The position numbers and the translations under genes were made by a program. Below the pieces are notes generated by a model that did not search any database, was not told the DNA's origin, and saw only the letters and a list, made by a program, of their open reading frames with translations. Of a DNA stretch of 64,000 nt, positions 25,226 through 34,161 are shown piece after piece (positions within the stretch are counted from its first letter, which is position 1; every line of letters starts with the position of its first letter). The stretch comes from CAYTIB01 sp964437725 (lineage in GTDB: Bacteria; UBA8248; JACPRG01; G963555815), in assembly GCA_964437725.1 (NCBI GenBank), contig CAYTIB010000036.1, positions 62,001 to 126,000 of the forward strand, written 5' to 3'.

Positions 25226-26442
25226 GATGTACTCTCTGTTATGCCGGAAGTGGGGACTGGGTCGTCAATTTTTGCCCTTTTCAGCCCCAAGGCGTTTCGG
25301 TAAAGGTTTACCCATTTGCGTGTCCAGACGAGCCGGTCATATTCGGCTTCGGCCCGTTTTCTTGAAGCTTCTCCCATTCGATTTCGAAGGTCGGGGTCAA
25401 GAAGAATCCGCTCCATAGTCTCAGCCAATACAGGCGGGTTTTCTGGGGGTACGATTAGGCCTTCTGTGTCATTTTCCAATATTTCCCGAACGGCTCCAAC
25501 GTCAGTTGCAACCACGGGTTTGCCGAGAGCCATCCATTCCAAAATGGCGCGACTGGTCCCCTCTGAACTTCTTGCGGTAAATAACCCGACATCAGCCGCT
25601 GATAAAGCGGCAGGGAGGTTTTTGCAAAATCCAAGGAAGTGGACCGCATCGCCGATACCAAGTTCGTTGGCTCGAAGGGCCACCTTTTTCTGATCTCCTC
25701 CCGAGTTAGCCATCAAAAGATGGGCGGGAAGGCCGCGGTCATGACGAAGCTGAGCAAGAGCGTCCAACGCATTCATGTGGCCCTTGATAGGAATGAAACT
25801 GGAGGACATTCCAAAAACGATATCTTTGTCTGAGATTGCAAATTGATTGCGAACCGCATTCCTATTTAGGCATGGCCGAAATTCTTGTGTATCGACACCA
25901 CCACGCAGCGTGACGAACTGTGATTTTCGAAATGCTCGGGTTTTTGTAAACCCACGCTGGATAATGTCCGTTGCTGTGCCGGTTTGGGTAGTTGCATGGT
26001 TGTACAGCCAGCGGTTTGGCCAGTGGGTTCGCACCGGTTGCAAGATGTGTCGGGACCGGATCAGGGCGGGCCGGCGGGTATGCGTCTTGGTGATTAAGCA
26101 ACGGGTAGTCGCAGCTAGCCAGTGATCTTGCCCTCGGTGAGCATGGAAAATCTGAGCTTGGGATTGGTTCCATAGGTCAGTGATTCCCCGGATGTCATGG
26201 ATCCAAGCTTTTGGAGCGATCCCTGTTTTGAAGGAAAGGAATTTTACCTGTCGAACGCCGGAATCTAATGCTCGCTTTGCTACATTCTCTCCCACACCTT
26301 TTCGACAAACCAATATAACACTATGTCCCAACTCTTGTAGCCCTAATGTGAGAGAGACTGCCGCCCATGCATCAGAACTCCAACCCCGGCAACTCATGAA
26401 CTGAAGGATGCCAAGAGGTTTGTCTTCAAAATTCTCGGTCAA
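25222..26442 (-). CDS. Glycosyltransferase family 4 protein
   Basis: A GT-B retaining glycosyltransferase of 406 residues. The N-terminal domain begins at LGILQFMS and contains HAHRGQDHW, a variant of a motif shared with two neighbouring GT4 genes. The donor domain has GMSSSFIPIKGH, SSEGTSRAILEWMALGKPVV and GLIVPPENP. I chose TTG at 26442 because it overlaps the transporter stop as TTGA and has GAGAGG about ten bases upstream; a start at 26514 would run 76 bases into the transporter gene. It is probably one of the enzymes extending the LPS outer core or surface glycan. Confidence 0.87.
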   Translation of the reverse strand: MTENFEDKPLGILQFMSCRGWSSDAWAAVSLTLGLQELGHSVILVCRKGVGENVAKRALDSGVRQVKFLSFKTGIAPKAWIHDIRGITDLWNQSQAQIFHAHRGQDHWLAATTRCLITKTHTRRPALIRSRHILQPVRTHWPNRWLYNHATTQTGTATDIIQRGFTKTRAFRKSQFVTLRGGVDTQEFRPCLNRNAVRNQFAISDKDIVFGMSSSFIPIKGHMNALDALAQLRHDRGLPAHLLMANSGGDQKKVALRANELGIGDAVHFLGFCKNLPAALSAADVGLFTARSSEGTSRAILEWMALGKPVVATDVGAVREILENDTEGLIVPPENPPVLAETMERILLDPDLRNRMGEASRKRAEAEYDRLVWTRKWVNLYRNALGLKRAKIDDPVPTSGITESTS

Positions 26443-28208
26443 GTTACGGGATCCTCTCGATTTTTCCTTTGAGTTGGTGGGATAACCATGGGACTTGTGG
26501 ACTGTAAGCCGCATAACCTTGAATAAAGGCCTTTTTGCGCAAGAAGAAAGTCGTGAGTTCCTTGTTCAATCAGTTGACCCCGCTCGAAGGCCAGGATGCG
26601 GTTGGCCCGGCGCACTGAGGCCAGACGGTGTGCTACGATAAGCGTAGTCCGTCCTTTCATGAGATCACTTAGCGCTTTTTCTATTAGCCGTTCGGATTCT
26701 GCGTCCAACGCTGATGTGGCTTCATCAAGGATAAGCAAAGCCGGATCCCGAAGAGCAGCTCGGGCGATTGCGAGACGTTGCCTCTCTCCCCCGGAAAGTT
26801 TTATTCCATCTTCGCCGATAAGAGTTTTGAAGCCTTCGGGGAGGGCGGTGATAAATTCGTAAGCATTTGCCATTTTTGCAGCTGCCTCGATTTGTTCCAG
26901 AGGAGTTTCCGGTAGGTTATATGCGATGTTGGCGGCGACTGTGTCATTGAATAGGGTTGTTTGTTGTGTAACCACGGCCATTTGTGAACGTAGTGATGTG
27001 GGATTGTATTCTTTGATGTTGATCCCATCCCACAAAATTCGTCCGGATGTTGGTTCGTAAAAACTCATAACAAGGTCCAGTATGGTAGTTTTTCCCGCCC
27101 CTGTTTGTCCTACAATAGCGACTACCTCACCTTTCGGAATCGTGATAGAAACCTCTTGTAGCACAGGACTGTTTTCATACTGAAACGAGACGTTATCAAA
27201 CGAAATTTCACTTCCTAACAGAGGCGCGGGTCGGCCCTTATCTCTTTCTCTAATTGGTACAGTTTCGTCCATCAGACCGAAAACAGAGTCCGCAGCGGCC
27301 ATCCCTTCCTGGAGTGTATGGTATGTCCGCGAAAGCCGTTTGAGTGGACTCATAATAAGGCCAAGAGTTGCCAGGAAAGAGATGAATTCTCCAGGTGTTC
27401 GAGTACCGGTTAGAACTTGATACCCTCCGTACCACAGAATGAAAGCTGCTCCCGTTCCGCCGAGGATTTCGATTATCGGGTGACTTATAGCCCGTACCCG
27501 GCGAGCTTTCATAGCAAGGTCAAAAAACTTTCGATTACGAGTCATGAACCTACCGGACTCATACCCTTCAGCGTTGTAAGCTTTAACAATACGCGTGGCT
27601 TGAAACGCTTCTTTCATCGCTGTATTGATATCACCCATTTGAGATTGCATCCTTCGGGTTATCTTTCGAATTTTACTACCTAGTCGCCCAATGATGAGGC
27701 CGAGAGGCGGCAAGACTAATACAAATATGGTTGAAAGAAAGGGGTCTCGGTAGAAAGCGAGGGCTAGCAGAAAAACCAGACTAATAGAATGGTGCCCCAA
27801 ATCCCGCAGTCCGGTGGCGGAAGCTTTTTGCATAAGGGTTATGTCGTAGGTAATCTTCGACATAAGCTCACCTGAGGTTTTTCGGACGAAGAAAGCTAAG
27901 GGCAACCTATGGAAATGGCGGTAAAGTTCGTTTCGGATGTCCATTACTAGGCGCTGTCCTAGCCAGAACATGAAGTAACTTTGCCCGTATGCAAAAATTC
28001 CCTTGATGATATAGGTTAGCAGTATGACTAATGCGATGAGGTTAAGCATCCATAAGTCTTTTGCAAGGAAAACGTCGTCGATTACGTTCTTTGCGAGATA
28101 GGGCGGCACGGCGGTAATCACACACAAAACGAGCTTGCTGGTTATAGCTTGGGTGCTCCGACGCCAATAAGGTTTGAGGTAGCGCAAAATCCGTATGTAC
28201 TTCTTCAT
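26439..28208 (-). CDS. msbA: ABC transporter, MsbA-type lipid A/glycolipid flippase
   Basis: A 589-residue half-transporter with a fused exporter-type membrane domain (six spans, residues ~20-310) and an ATPase domain. Walker A is GQTGAGKT, the Q-loop region is VTQQTTLF, the signature is LSGGERQR and Walker B is LLILDEATSALD, followed by an H-loop in VAHRLAS. Size, N-terminal sequence and LPS-gene context fit MsbA, which flips core-lipid A across the inner membrane. An exporter for another lipid-linked glycan in this cluster is the alternative. A 105-bp gap precedes it. Confidence 0.85.
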   Translation of the reverse strand: MKKYIRILRYLKPYWRRSTQAITSKLVLCVITAVPPYLAKNVIDDVFLAKDLWMLNLIALVILLTYIIKGIFAYGQSYFMFWLGQRLVMDIRNELYRHFHRLPLAFFVRKTSGELMSKITYDITLMQKASATGLRDLGHHSISLVFLLALAFYRDPFLSTIFVLVLPPLGLIIGRLGSKIRKITRRMQSQMGDINTAMKEAFQATRIVKAYNAEGYESGRFMTRNRKFFDLAMKARRVRAISHPIIEILGGTGAAFILWYGGYQVLTGTRTPGEFISFLATLGLIMSPLKRLSRTYHTLQEGMAAADSVFGLMDETVPIRERDKGRPAPLLGSEISFDNVSFQYENSPVLQEVSITIPKGEVVAIVGQTGAGKTTILDLVMSFYEPTSGRILWDGINIKEYNPTSLRSQMAVVTQQTTLFNDTVAANIAYNLPETPLEQIEAAAKMANAYEFITALPEGFKTLIGEDGIKLSGGERQRLAIARAALRDPALLILDEATSALDAESERLIEKALSDLMKGRTTLIVAHRLASVRRANRILAFERGQLIEQGTHDFLLAQKGLYSRLCGLQSTSPMVIPPTQRKNREDPVT

Positions 28209-28313
28209 TGCCTATATCCCGCCAACGAGAAATTTTTCAACCAGTTGGCAATATCTGAGTATATCAGGATGCTCATCCACAGTAATGGATTTTCCCTTTT
28301 ATGTGCTCAAATC

Positions 28314-29459
28314 CTATTTCTCTCGGAAAGAATTCAATAACATTCGATATGCAGTTTCCACGCGTTTGGCTTGGACCCATTGATCGAATTCAGAGATTGC
28401 CCGTTCCCGGGCCCTCTGCCCGATAATCTTTGCGCGATTTTGGTCCTGCAGCAGAGAAATTAATTTTGTGGACAACGCTTCCGGATCTGAGGGAGGAACA
28501 ACGATACCCGAAGTTTCGTCTTCCACTATATCGTCCATACCGTCAGTTCGTGTGACTACAGTGGGAAGACCGCAAGCCATAGCCTCTAGTAAAGCGCGTG
28601 CAGTTCCTTCTGATCCTGCAGATTGGAGGACGAAAACATCCAATAGAGAAAGAATATCTCTGAGATCTCCATCCCAATACCCTGTCAAAATCACCTCTCG
28701 GCCAGGTTGCAGACCGAGTGTTTTTGCCCGTTGGATGATTGTTTCTCGATACTCTCCCTTTCCCGTTAGAAGGAGTTGGGCCTCGGGAAACTTGGCTCGG
28801 ACTTGAACGAACGCCTCCAGTAGAGAAAGGTGTCCCCGATTGGGAGCAAGTCGTGAGACAGTGCCCACTACGGGACCCGCACTGTGTAACCCCAGCCGAT
28901 TCCTAATGGCCGTATTGCCCGTCCCAGGTTTGAAGAAGTTTGTGTCAACGGTCCCGCGCAGGGCAAATGTTCTTGCTTTTGGGATACGTGCTTCTTTTTC
29001 ACAATGTACTCGAATATTTTCTGAAACGGAAAAGAAACCGTTGGTTCTTTCATAGCAAAACCGACGGTGAAATAAATCACACCGAATGTGACGAACAAGA
29101 TGGAAAGTCCGCACCACCAAGGGAGATTCTTTTCCCCCTGCCGAGACTGCCGTCCAATGATCGTGAGATAGATGGGTGTGAAGGATATCGATGGATTCCT
29201 GGCGAAGAATTTTGCGTACTTGTTTCCGGTCTTTCAAGAAATCCATTAGTCCCAGTCGACGATTAAACAGTAGACCCTCAAAGGTAAGACCTGCATTACG
29301 TGCTTGTTCTTCCAGCCGATTTCCGGGGATGGCAGCAAGAATTACCCGGTGCCCGAGATCCCGAAGAACACAAGACAACCCTAAAGTAGCGGACGCTGCT
29401 CCCGTTAACCAAGGGCTACTAACAATTTGAAGAATCGATAGTGGAGGACAATCCGTCAA
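28314..29459 (-). CDS. Glycosyltransferase family 4 protein
   Basis: A 381-residue GT-B enzyme. The N-terminal domain starts ILQIVSSPWLTGAA and contains HTHLSHDHW. The donor domain has VGTVSRLAPNRGHLSL, the GSEGTARALLEAMACGLPTVV segment with the E-x7-E pair, and GIVVPPSDP. It is clearly paralogous to the next gene (29456-30568) and to the GT4 at 25222. Its start overlaps the next gene's stop by four bases. It probably acts in outer-core or O-glycan assembly; specificity is unknown. Confidence 0.88.
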   Translation of the reverse strand: MTDCPPLSILQIVSSPWLTGAASATLGLSCVLRDLGHRVILAAIPGNRLEEQARNAGLTFEGLLFNRRLGLMDFLKDRKQVRKILRQESIDILHTHLSHDHWTAVSAGGKESPLVVRTFHLVRHIRCDLFHRRFCYERTNGFFSVSENIRVHCEKEARIPKARTFALRGTVDTNFFKPGTGNTAIRNRLGLHSAGPVVGTVSRLAPNRGHLSLLEAFVQVRAKFPEAQLLLTGKGEYRETIIQRAKTLGLQPGREVILTGYWDGDLRDILSLLDVFVLQSAGSEGTARALLEAMACGLPTVVTRTDGMDDIVEDETSGIVVPPSDPEALSTKLISLLQDQNRAKIIGQRARERAISEFDQWVQAKRVETAYRMLLNSFREK

Positions 29460-30568
29460 TGTCTGTTCCCCATAGTTGACCGAAGAGTGTCCTCGTAAAT
29501 GCGTTCTAGGGTGTCTAACATGTTTTCCAATGAGTGATACTCGCGGACGAGCTCAATTCCATTTGTACCTAACTGTTTTCGAAGTGTTGGATCAGAAAGT
29601 AGGTGTCTTATGGCATCCGCGAGAGAAAAAGCGTCTCCTGGTGGGACAAGGAACCCTGTTTTCCCGTTCCTTAGAATTTCTGGGATTCCTCCAACGTTTG
29701 TCCCTACCAAAGGCACTCCTGTAGCCATGGCTTGAAGGCCTGCCTGGGGAATACCGTCAGTCCGAATCGAAGCTATCACCATCACGTCTAGAGCTGCCAT
29801 CACAGACGGGATATCCTCCCGGTAACCAGTTAGGTGAATTCGGTCGGCCATCCCTTCCTGCTTTACCTTTTCCCTGATTAGGTCTCGCCAAAGACCGTCT
29901 CCAACGATGAAGAACCGTATCTTTGGATTTTGGTCCGAAAGAATCTTTGCAGCCTCAATAAAGATGTTATGCCCTTTAGAGCCGCGGAATTGAGCAATTA
30001 TCCCCACAAGTGGAGTTGTCTTGCCCAGCCCAAATTCCTCTCGAAATGATTTCCCAGAGATGTGGGGACCGAATTTATTCAAATCAACACCAGTAGGCAA
30101 TGTCACCACCCGGTCCGGATTAAGCCCATATTGTTTTACTAAATGGTTTCGGGTTACTGATGCAGTTACGATGATTCGGTCAGGTATTCTGTAAACCAAG
30201 TTAAGGCGATGGGCATGGACAGGGATGGATACATGGCGCGTTCGGATCAGGGCTGGGATCCCTGCTTGTTTGCCCGCTAGTCCGGCTAGCCAGCTGTCCT
30301 TTGAACTGTGGGTGTGCAGGATGGTGGGTTGCTCATGTCGGAGTAGACGGCATAGTTGATACCAACCCTTTAGATCCATGACACTACGTATGGGGATGGG
30401 AACAAATGGGATGCCTCGCCGGTGTGCTTCTCGAGCAATGCCGCTATTAGGAGGACCGGCAATTCGCACCCGATGCCCACGTCGGACGAAATGTTCGGCC
30501 TCGAGGACTGTTCGGGCCTCCTGCCCTCCCCATCCATCGGAGGATTCGGTGTGGAGAATATTAAGCAT
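29456..30568 (-). CDS. Glycosyltransferase family 4 protein
   Basis: A 370-residue GT-B enzyme. The N-terminal acceptor domain starts ILHTESSDGWGGQEART and has HTHSSKDSW. The donor domain has VGIIAQFRGSKGH, PQAGLQAMATGVPLVG and GFLVPPGDA. In place of the first conserved glutamate of the E-x7-E pair there is a neutral segment (DGIPQAGLQAM), which occurs in some GT4 members. It overlaps the GT2 gene by eight bases and the previous GT4 by four, within one transcription unit. Confidence 0.88.
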   Translation of the reverse strand: MLNILHTESSDGWGGQEARTVLEAEHFVRRGHRVRIAGPPNSGIAREAHRRGIPFVPIPIRSVMDLKGWYQLCRLLRHEQPTILHTHSSKDSWLAGLAGKQAGIPALIRTRHVSIPVHAHRLNLVYRIPDRIIVTASVTRNHLVKQYGLNPDRVVTLPTGVDLNKFGPHISGKSFREEFGLGKTTPLVGIIAQFRGSKGHNIFIEAAKILSDQNPKIRFFIVGDGLWRDLIREKVKQEGMADRIHLTGYREDIPSVMAALDVMVIASIRTDGIPQAGLQAMATGVPLVGTNVGGIPEILRNGKTGFLVPPGDAFSLADAIRHLLSDPTLRKQLGTNGIELVREYHSLENMLDTLERIYEDTLRSTMGNRH

Positions 30569-31325
30569 CTGGTCTTTTTAACCGTTCACGCAGGCGAGCG
30601 TACTTCGCAAAAACATAAAAAGCATCGAGGCCAGCATAAATTAGACCATCTATCCCGTCTCTATATCCGCCTAGCAATAAAAAATTACGAAAGAACCGTG
30701 CCGGAGGACGTAAACATAAATGGGTCCACCGTAGACGAATATCTTGTTTCCTCAGGTCTATAGCAGCCAGATCTGCGTAACGATTGAGCCTTTGTAGGTA
30801 ATCCCCTTGGTTCTCATACGAGTAATGTTCCAAAGGACTCTGAAGCGTATCGGTTGGACCTTCGACTTCTACTGACTCGTGCACACTTCGATTGTTAAAT
30901 CTTCCATGTTTCTTGCGGAATAGCCGCATCTGATGATCAGGGTACCAGGATCCACTTTTCATCCAATGGCCACCAAAAATATTCTTTCTGGGAATAAAAA
31001 AGCCGTTGTATTCCGATTCCTGGGTAAGAAGATTACAGATTTCCTCCTTGAGCTCACCTGTAACTTGCTCATCTGCATCCAAGCTTAGGATCCATTCGTG
31101 TGAAGTATTTTCAATCGCATAGTTCTTTTGGTTCGCATAACCTGGCCATCGGTTTTCTAATACCCGTGCTCCGAAATTGTGAGCAATCTCACGTGTATTG
31201 TCCGTACTACCCCCATCCACAACGATGATTTCATCCACCCAGGCGAGACTTTCTAGGCAAGAACCAATCCGATGGCCCTCATTCTGGGCGATCACTGTTG
31301 CAGAGATTGGGATACTGTTATCCAT
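30561..31325 (-). CDS. Glycosyltransferase family 2 protein, WaaE/KdtX-like
   Basis: A 254-residue GT-A inverting glycosyltransferase. The N-terminal nucleotide fold has SATVIAQNEGHRIGSCLESL and the DEIIVVDGGSTDNT motif. The metal-binding motif is in LSLDADEQ, and the HESVEVEG region follows. Full-length similarity to the WaaE/KdtX type suggests addition of a hexose to the LPS inner core (in Klebsiella-type LPS, a glucose on heptose I). Two short hydrophobic segments near the C-terminus (FFRNFLLLGGY, DAFYVFAKYA) may bind the membrane peripherally. Confidence 0.87.
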   Translation of the reverse strand: MDNSIPISATVIAQNEGHRIGSCLESLAWVDEIIVVDGGSTDNTREIAHNFGARVLENRWPGYANQKNYAIENTSHEWILSLDADEQVTGELKEEICNLLTQESEYNGFFIPRKNIFGGHWMKSGSWYPDHQMRLFRKKHGRFNNRSVHESVEVEGPTDTLQSPLEHYSYENQGDYLQRLNRYADLAAIDLRKQDIRLRWTHLCLRPPARFFRNFLLLGGYRDGIDGLIYAGLDAFYVFAKYARLRERLKRPDA

Positions 31326-31396
31326 AGATCGCCGTCCATTGAATTGTCACATCGAAGGTCTGCCAGCAAGTAGATGACTAGATCGAAGAGTCACTA

Positions 31397-31573
31397 TTAA
31401 TCCTCTTCAAGTGGCAAGGCTTCATCAATTAGCATTATGGGGATGTCGTCGCGGATCGGATATTTCAACTTACACGTTTCACAGATCAGAAAGCTCTCGT
31501 TGTCGAGTAAGCGAAGTTCTCCCTTGCATTTAGGACAGGCCAGAATTTCTAGTAGTTCTTTGTTGATCGACAT
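31397..31573 (-). CDS. Trm112/YcaR-like small zinc-ribbon protein
   Basis: A 58-residue protein, too short for many gene finders. It begins at ATG 31573 with a strong AAGGAG seven to eight bases upstream and overlaps the end of the epimerase gene by 25 bases. Two cysteine pairs (C13-P-K-C16 and C31-E-T-C34) match the zinc-ribbon of the Trm112/UPF0434 family. The typical LACPKCKG opening and KYPIRDDIPIML closing segment are present. Trm112 proteins activate methyltransferases in eukaryotes and archaea; bacterial homologues often sit among LPS genes (ycaR lies near lpxK in E. coli) and their role is unclear. Confidence 0.9.
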   Translation of the reverse strand: MSINKELLEILACPKCKGELRLLDNESFLICETCKLKYPIRDDIPIMLIDEALPLEED

Positions 31574-32538
31574 TCAGTTATCTCCTTATGTTGCCATTCG
31601 TATTGCTGTCGGATTCCATCAATTAGTTTGACTTTAGGGGAAAATCCGAAATCCTTCATCGCGCGTGAAACGTCAGCCCAGGTGTGCAGGACATCACCCG
31701 CCTGTTTGTCTAAGAATTTTCTCTTTGCCCTTCGATTTGACACTTCTTCCATAATGGCCAAAACACGGTTGATAGACGCGCGCTCACCCCCACCAATATT
31801 GTAAACTCTTCCGTCTTTTCCATCTCTTGCTGCAGCAAGATTTGCATCAATTGCGTCGCTTATAAAAGTGAAATCTCGGGTTTGTTCCCCATCACCATAG
31901 ATCTCAATTTCCTCATTATTCAATAGGGCCCTGATGAATCGATTGAAAGCCATATCCGGTCGTTGTCGAGGTCCGTAAACTGTAAAGTAGCGAAGTGAGA
32001 CAATTGGTAGGCCAAACTGTCTCCAGTAAAGATATCCCAACTGTTCGCCGGCCAGCTTGGATACCCCGTATGGAGAAATCGGACAGGGGGTTACCTCCTC
32101 AATCGTTTTCCCTTCCTCAGCATCGCCATAAATTGAAGAGGAAGAAGCATAAACGATTTTTTCCACGGAAGGTCCGCTGGAAGTCCCTAATCCTCTAATC
32201 GTTTCCAAGAGATGCTGGGTGCCAAGGATGTTGTTGTTGGTGTAGGCATGAAAGACTTTGCTCCAACTAGCGCGCACACCAGCCTGTGCTGCTTGGTGGA
32301 AAACCCAGTCTACATCCTTCAGAAGTGGCTTGAGGTCAAGTTGGGTTAGATCGCCTTCGACAAATTTGAAGCGGCTTTCTCCTCGCAATTGAGCCAAATT
32401 GGATACTTTAACGGATCGGGCATAGTAATCTGTAAAGCAGTCCAGACCCAAAACCTCGAGACCGTTTTCGACAAGCTTCTCTGCGAGATGAGAGCCAATA
32501 AATCCAGCGACGCCAGTCACCAAGCAACGTTTCTTCAA
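31549..32538 (-). CDS. NAD-dependent nucleotide-sugar epimerase/dehydratase
   Basis: A 329-residue extended SDR. The glycine motif GVAGFIGSHL is at the N-terminus. The catalytic Ser-Tyr-Lys set is present as ASSSSIYG and YGVSK, with the R-Y-F-x-V-Y-G-P-R-Q-R-P segment of the UDP-glucuronate/UDP-glucose 4-epimerase group and the RDFTFISDAIDANL motif after it. It most resembles UDP-hexuronate 4-epimerases (WbpP/GAE-like) and probably supplies an epimerised UDP-sugar to the neighbouring glycosyltransferases. The exact substrate is not determined. It overlaps the upstream heptosyltransferase by four bases. Confidence 0.88.
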   Translation of the reverse strand: MKKRCLVTGVAGFIGSHLAEKLVENGLEVLGLDCFTDYYARSVKVSNLAQLRGESRFKFVEGDLTQLDLKPLLKDVDWVFHQAAQAGVRASWSKVFHAYTNNNILGTQHLLETIRGLGTSSGPSVEKIVYASSSSIYGDAEEGKTIEEVTPCPISPYGVSKLAGEQLGYLYWRQFGLPIVSLRYFTVYGPRQRPDMAFNRFIRALLNNEEIEIYGDGEQTRDFTFISDAIDANLAAARDGKDGRVYNIGGGERASINRVLAIMEEVSNRRAKRKFLDKQAGDVLHTWADVSRAMKDFGFSPKVKLIDGIRQQYEWQHKEITECRSTKNY

Positions 32539-33641
32539 GTTGGTAGGTTCTCCTGGTTGAAAGCGATAGATTGAAATTGGCTCCAGGACTCTAAAGCCAC
32601 ACCGGCGACTTCGTTAGGGGTCATCCCGACAAGGCACTGTGTTTCAAATCCAGGACAAACCCTCTGATAACAATGACTACAGGGCAGTTCATGATGCACG
32701 GTAGTTCCTCGGTGGCCACCAGGCCCCATAGGTCCGTTACGAGTTGGGGTTGTCGGTCCCAAGACTGCAATTGTTGGAACACCGAGAGCAGCCGCCAAAT
32801 GGATCGGTCCGGTATCTCCACCAATGACAAGTCCACAGCGTTCGAGGAAACCTGCCATCTCTCGAACCGTTGTTTGGGAAATGATATCAGCGTCTTTGCC
32901 CATTCTTTCGGATAAGGATTTGGCCAGAGACTCATCCCCAGGTCCCCAAATCACTAGAAGATGGGCTCCCGTTTCCCTGACTAGCTTAGTTCCCAGAGTG
33001 GCATAGTTTTCAACACCCCATCGTTTAGTGGCCCAACCCGCTCCCGGATGGATGGCAATTGGCGGAAGCGTTGCATTTTCCAAATGTTTACCAAAAAACC
33101 GATTGGCTTTTCTCCGATCGAGAGCATTTAGGCCGATGGGGAATTCAATCGGAATATTTCCTTCAAGCCCAAGGGGGGCGAGAAGAGAGAGATTCCATTC
33201 GACCACGTGGGAACCCTCCCCAAAGGGGGACACCTTCTCATTATAAAAGGAGGCAGCTAGTAGTTCCTTGCAATGAGACGAATCAAAGCCGATCCGTTTT
33301 CGAGCTCCGCTCGCCCAGGATATCATGGCGCTTTTCAGTAATCCTTGGAAATCTATAACAGCATCGTAACGTTTTTCCCGAATTTGTCTAAATACTCGAA
33401 GTGGACCGATAGTCCCTTTTTTAAGGCGACGCCAACGTTTCGTGTCCACTGCTTGAACACTGTCAAGGTATGGGTGTCCCTTTAAAAAAGGGACATAGGC
33501 TGACTCTGCCAACCAATCAATTTGGTTGGGTACTCCACTTCCGTTCTCATTTTTGGGAAACTTAGTCCGCAGGGCCGACAATGCAGGGAGTGTATGGATG
33601 ATATCTCCTAGGGAGCCGAGGCGAATGATTCCGATTTTCAA
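32535..33641 (-). CDS. Glycosyltransferase family 9 (LPS heptosyltransferase, WaaC-like)
   Basis: A 368-residue GT9 enzyme that would add L-glycero-D-manno-heptose to Kdo or heptose of the inner core. It has the IIRLGSLGDIIHTLPAL opening, which carries the acceptor-site aspartate, the IHPGAGWATKRW donor-site motif and GGDTGPIHLAAALGVPTIAVLGPT. A cysteine-rich segment (ELPCSHCYQRVC) lies near the C-terminus. The IGIIRLGSLGD start resembles heptosyltransferase I. A second GT9 lies at 35541. The assignment as WaaC versus WaaF is tentative. Confidence 0.88.
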   Translation of the reverse strand: MKIGIIRLGSLGDIIHTLPALSALRTKFPKNENGSGVPNQIDWLAESAYVPFLKGHPYLDSVQAVDTKRWRRLKKGTIGPLRVFRQIREKRYDAVIDFQGLLKSAMISWASGARKRIGFDSSHCKELLAASFYNEKVSPFGEGSHVVEWNLSLLAPLGLEGNIPIEFPIGLNALDRRKANRFFGKHLENATLPPIAIHPGAGWATKRWGVENYATLGTKLVRETGAHLLVIWGPGDESLAKSLSERMGKDADIISQTTVREMAGFLERCGLVIGGDTGPIHLAAALGVPTIAVLGPTTPTRNGPMGPGGHRGTTVHHELPCSHCYQRVCPGFETQCLVGMTPNEVAGVALESWSQFQSIAFNQENLPT

Positions 33642-33654
33642 GGGTAATGGCTCC

Positions 33655-34161
33655 TTATTCTTTCTTGCTTTGCGGGCCAGTTTGGCTAGCTAGTTGGGCT
33701 ATTATCTTTGAAGAGGATCGCGTTTTTGGATCTCCTGTGATGGCGATTTCCCCTCCATACTCTAAAACAACTTCGCGTTCTGGCACATTATCGACGGTAT
33801 AATCCGTTCCCTTGGCGTGCACGTGTGGTTTATAAAGTCTGAGTAGCCCAGAAACATCCCGGTCACTGAAAAGGACAAGATAGTCTATACACGAAAGGGA
33901 GGCTAGGATTTCCAGGCGATCCGCTTCATTCATCCATGGCCGACCTTCGCCTTTAAGCATCCGCGCGGATGAGTCATCGTTTACAGCAACGACGAGAATA
34001 TCCCCCAAGGAACGTGCCTCGGTCAGATAGCGTATATGACCTACGTGAAGAACGTCGAAACACCCATTTGCAAATACGATCCGCCGCCCCGAGGCTTTCT
34101 GCTCCTCGACGATTTTACTCAGTTTCTTCGACGACTGAACCTTTTTTGTGGAGGGTATCAC
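33655..34161 (-). CDS. hldE2 (rfaE2): D-glycero-beta-D-manno-heptose 1-phosphate adenylyltransferase
   Basis: A cytidylyltransferase-like enzyme that forms ADP-D-glycero-D-manno-heptose, the precursor of ADP-L-glycero-heptose. The HxGH nucleotide-binding motif is in ANGCFDVLHVGHIRYL, with a VAVNDDSSAR segment after it and a C-terminal TRSSSKII motif. I chose GTG 34161 (168 residues) because it overlaps the kinase stop as GTGA with GGAGG just upstream; the longer frame to 34257 overlaps the kinase. In E. coli this activity is fused to the kinase as HldE, but here it is a separate coupled gene. Confidence 0.93.
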   Translation of the reverse strand: MIPSTKKVQSSKKLSKIVEEQKASGRRIVFANGCFDVLHVGHIRYLTEARSLGDILVVAVNDDSSARMLKGEGRPWMNEADRLEILASLSCIDYLVLFSDRDVSGLLRLYKPHVHAKGTDYTVDNVPEREVVLEYGGEIAITGDPKTRSSSKIIAQLASQTGPQSKKE

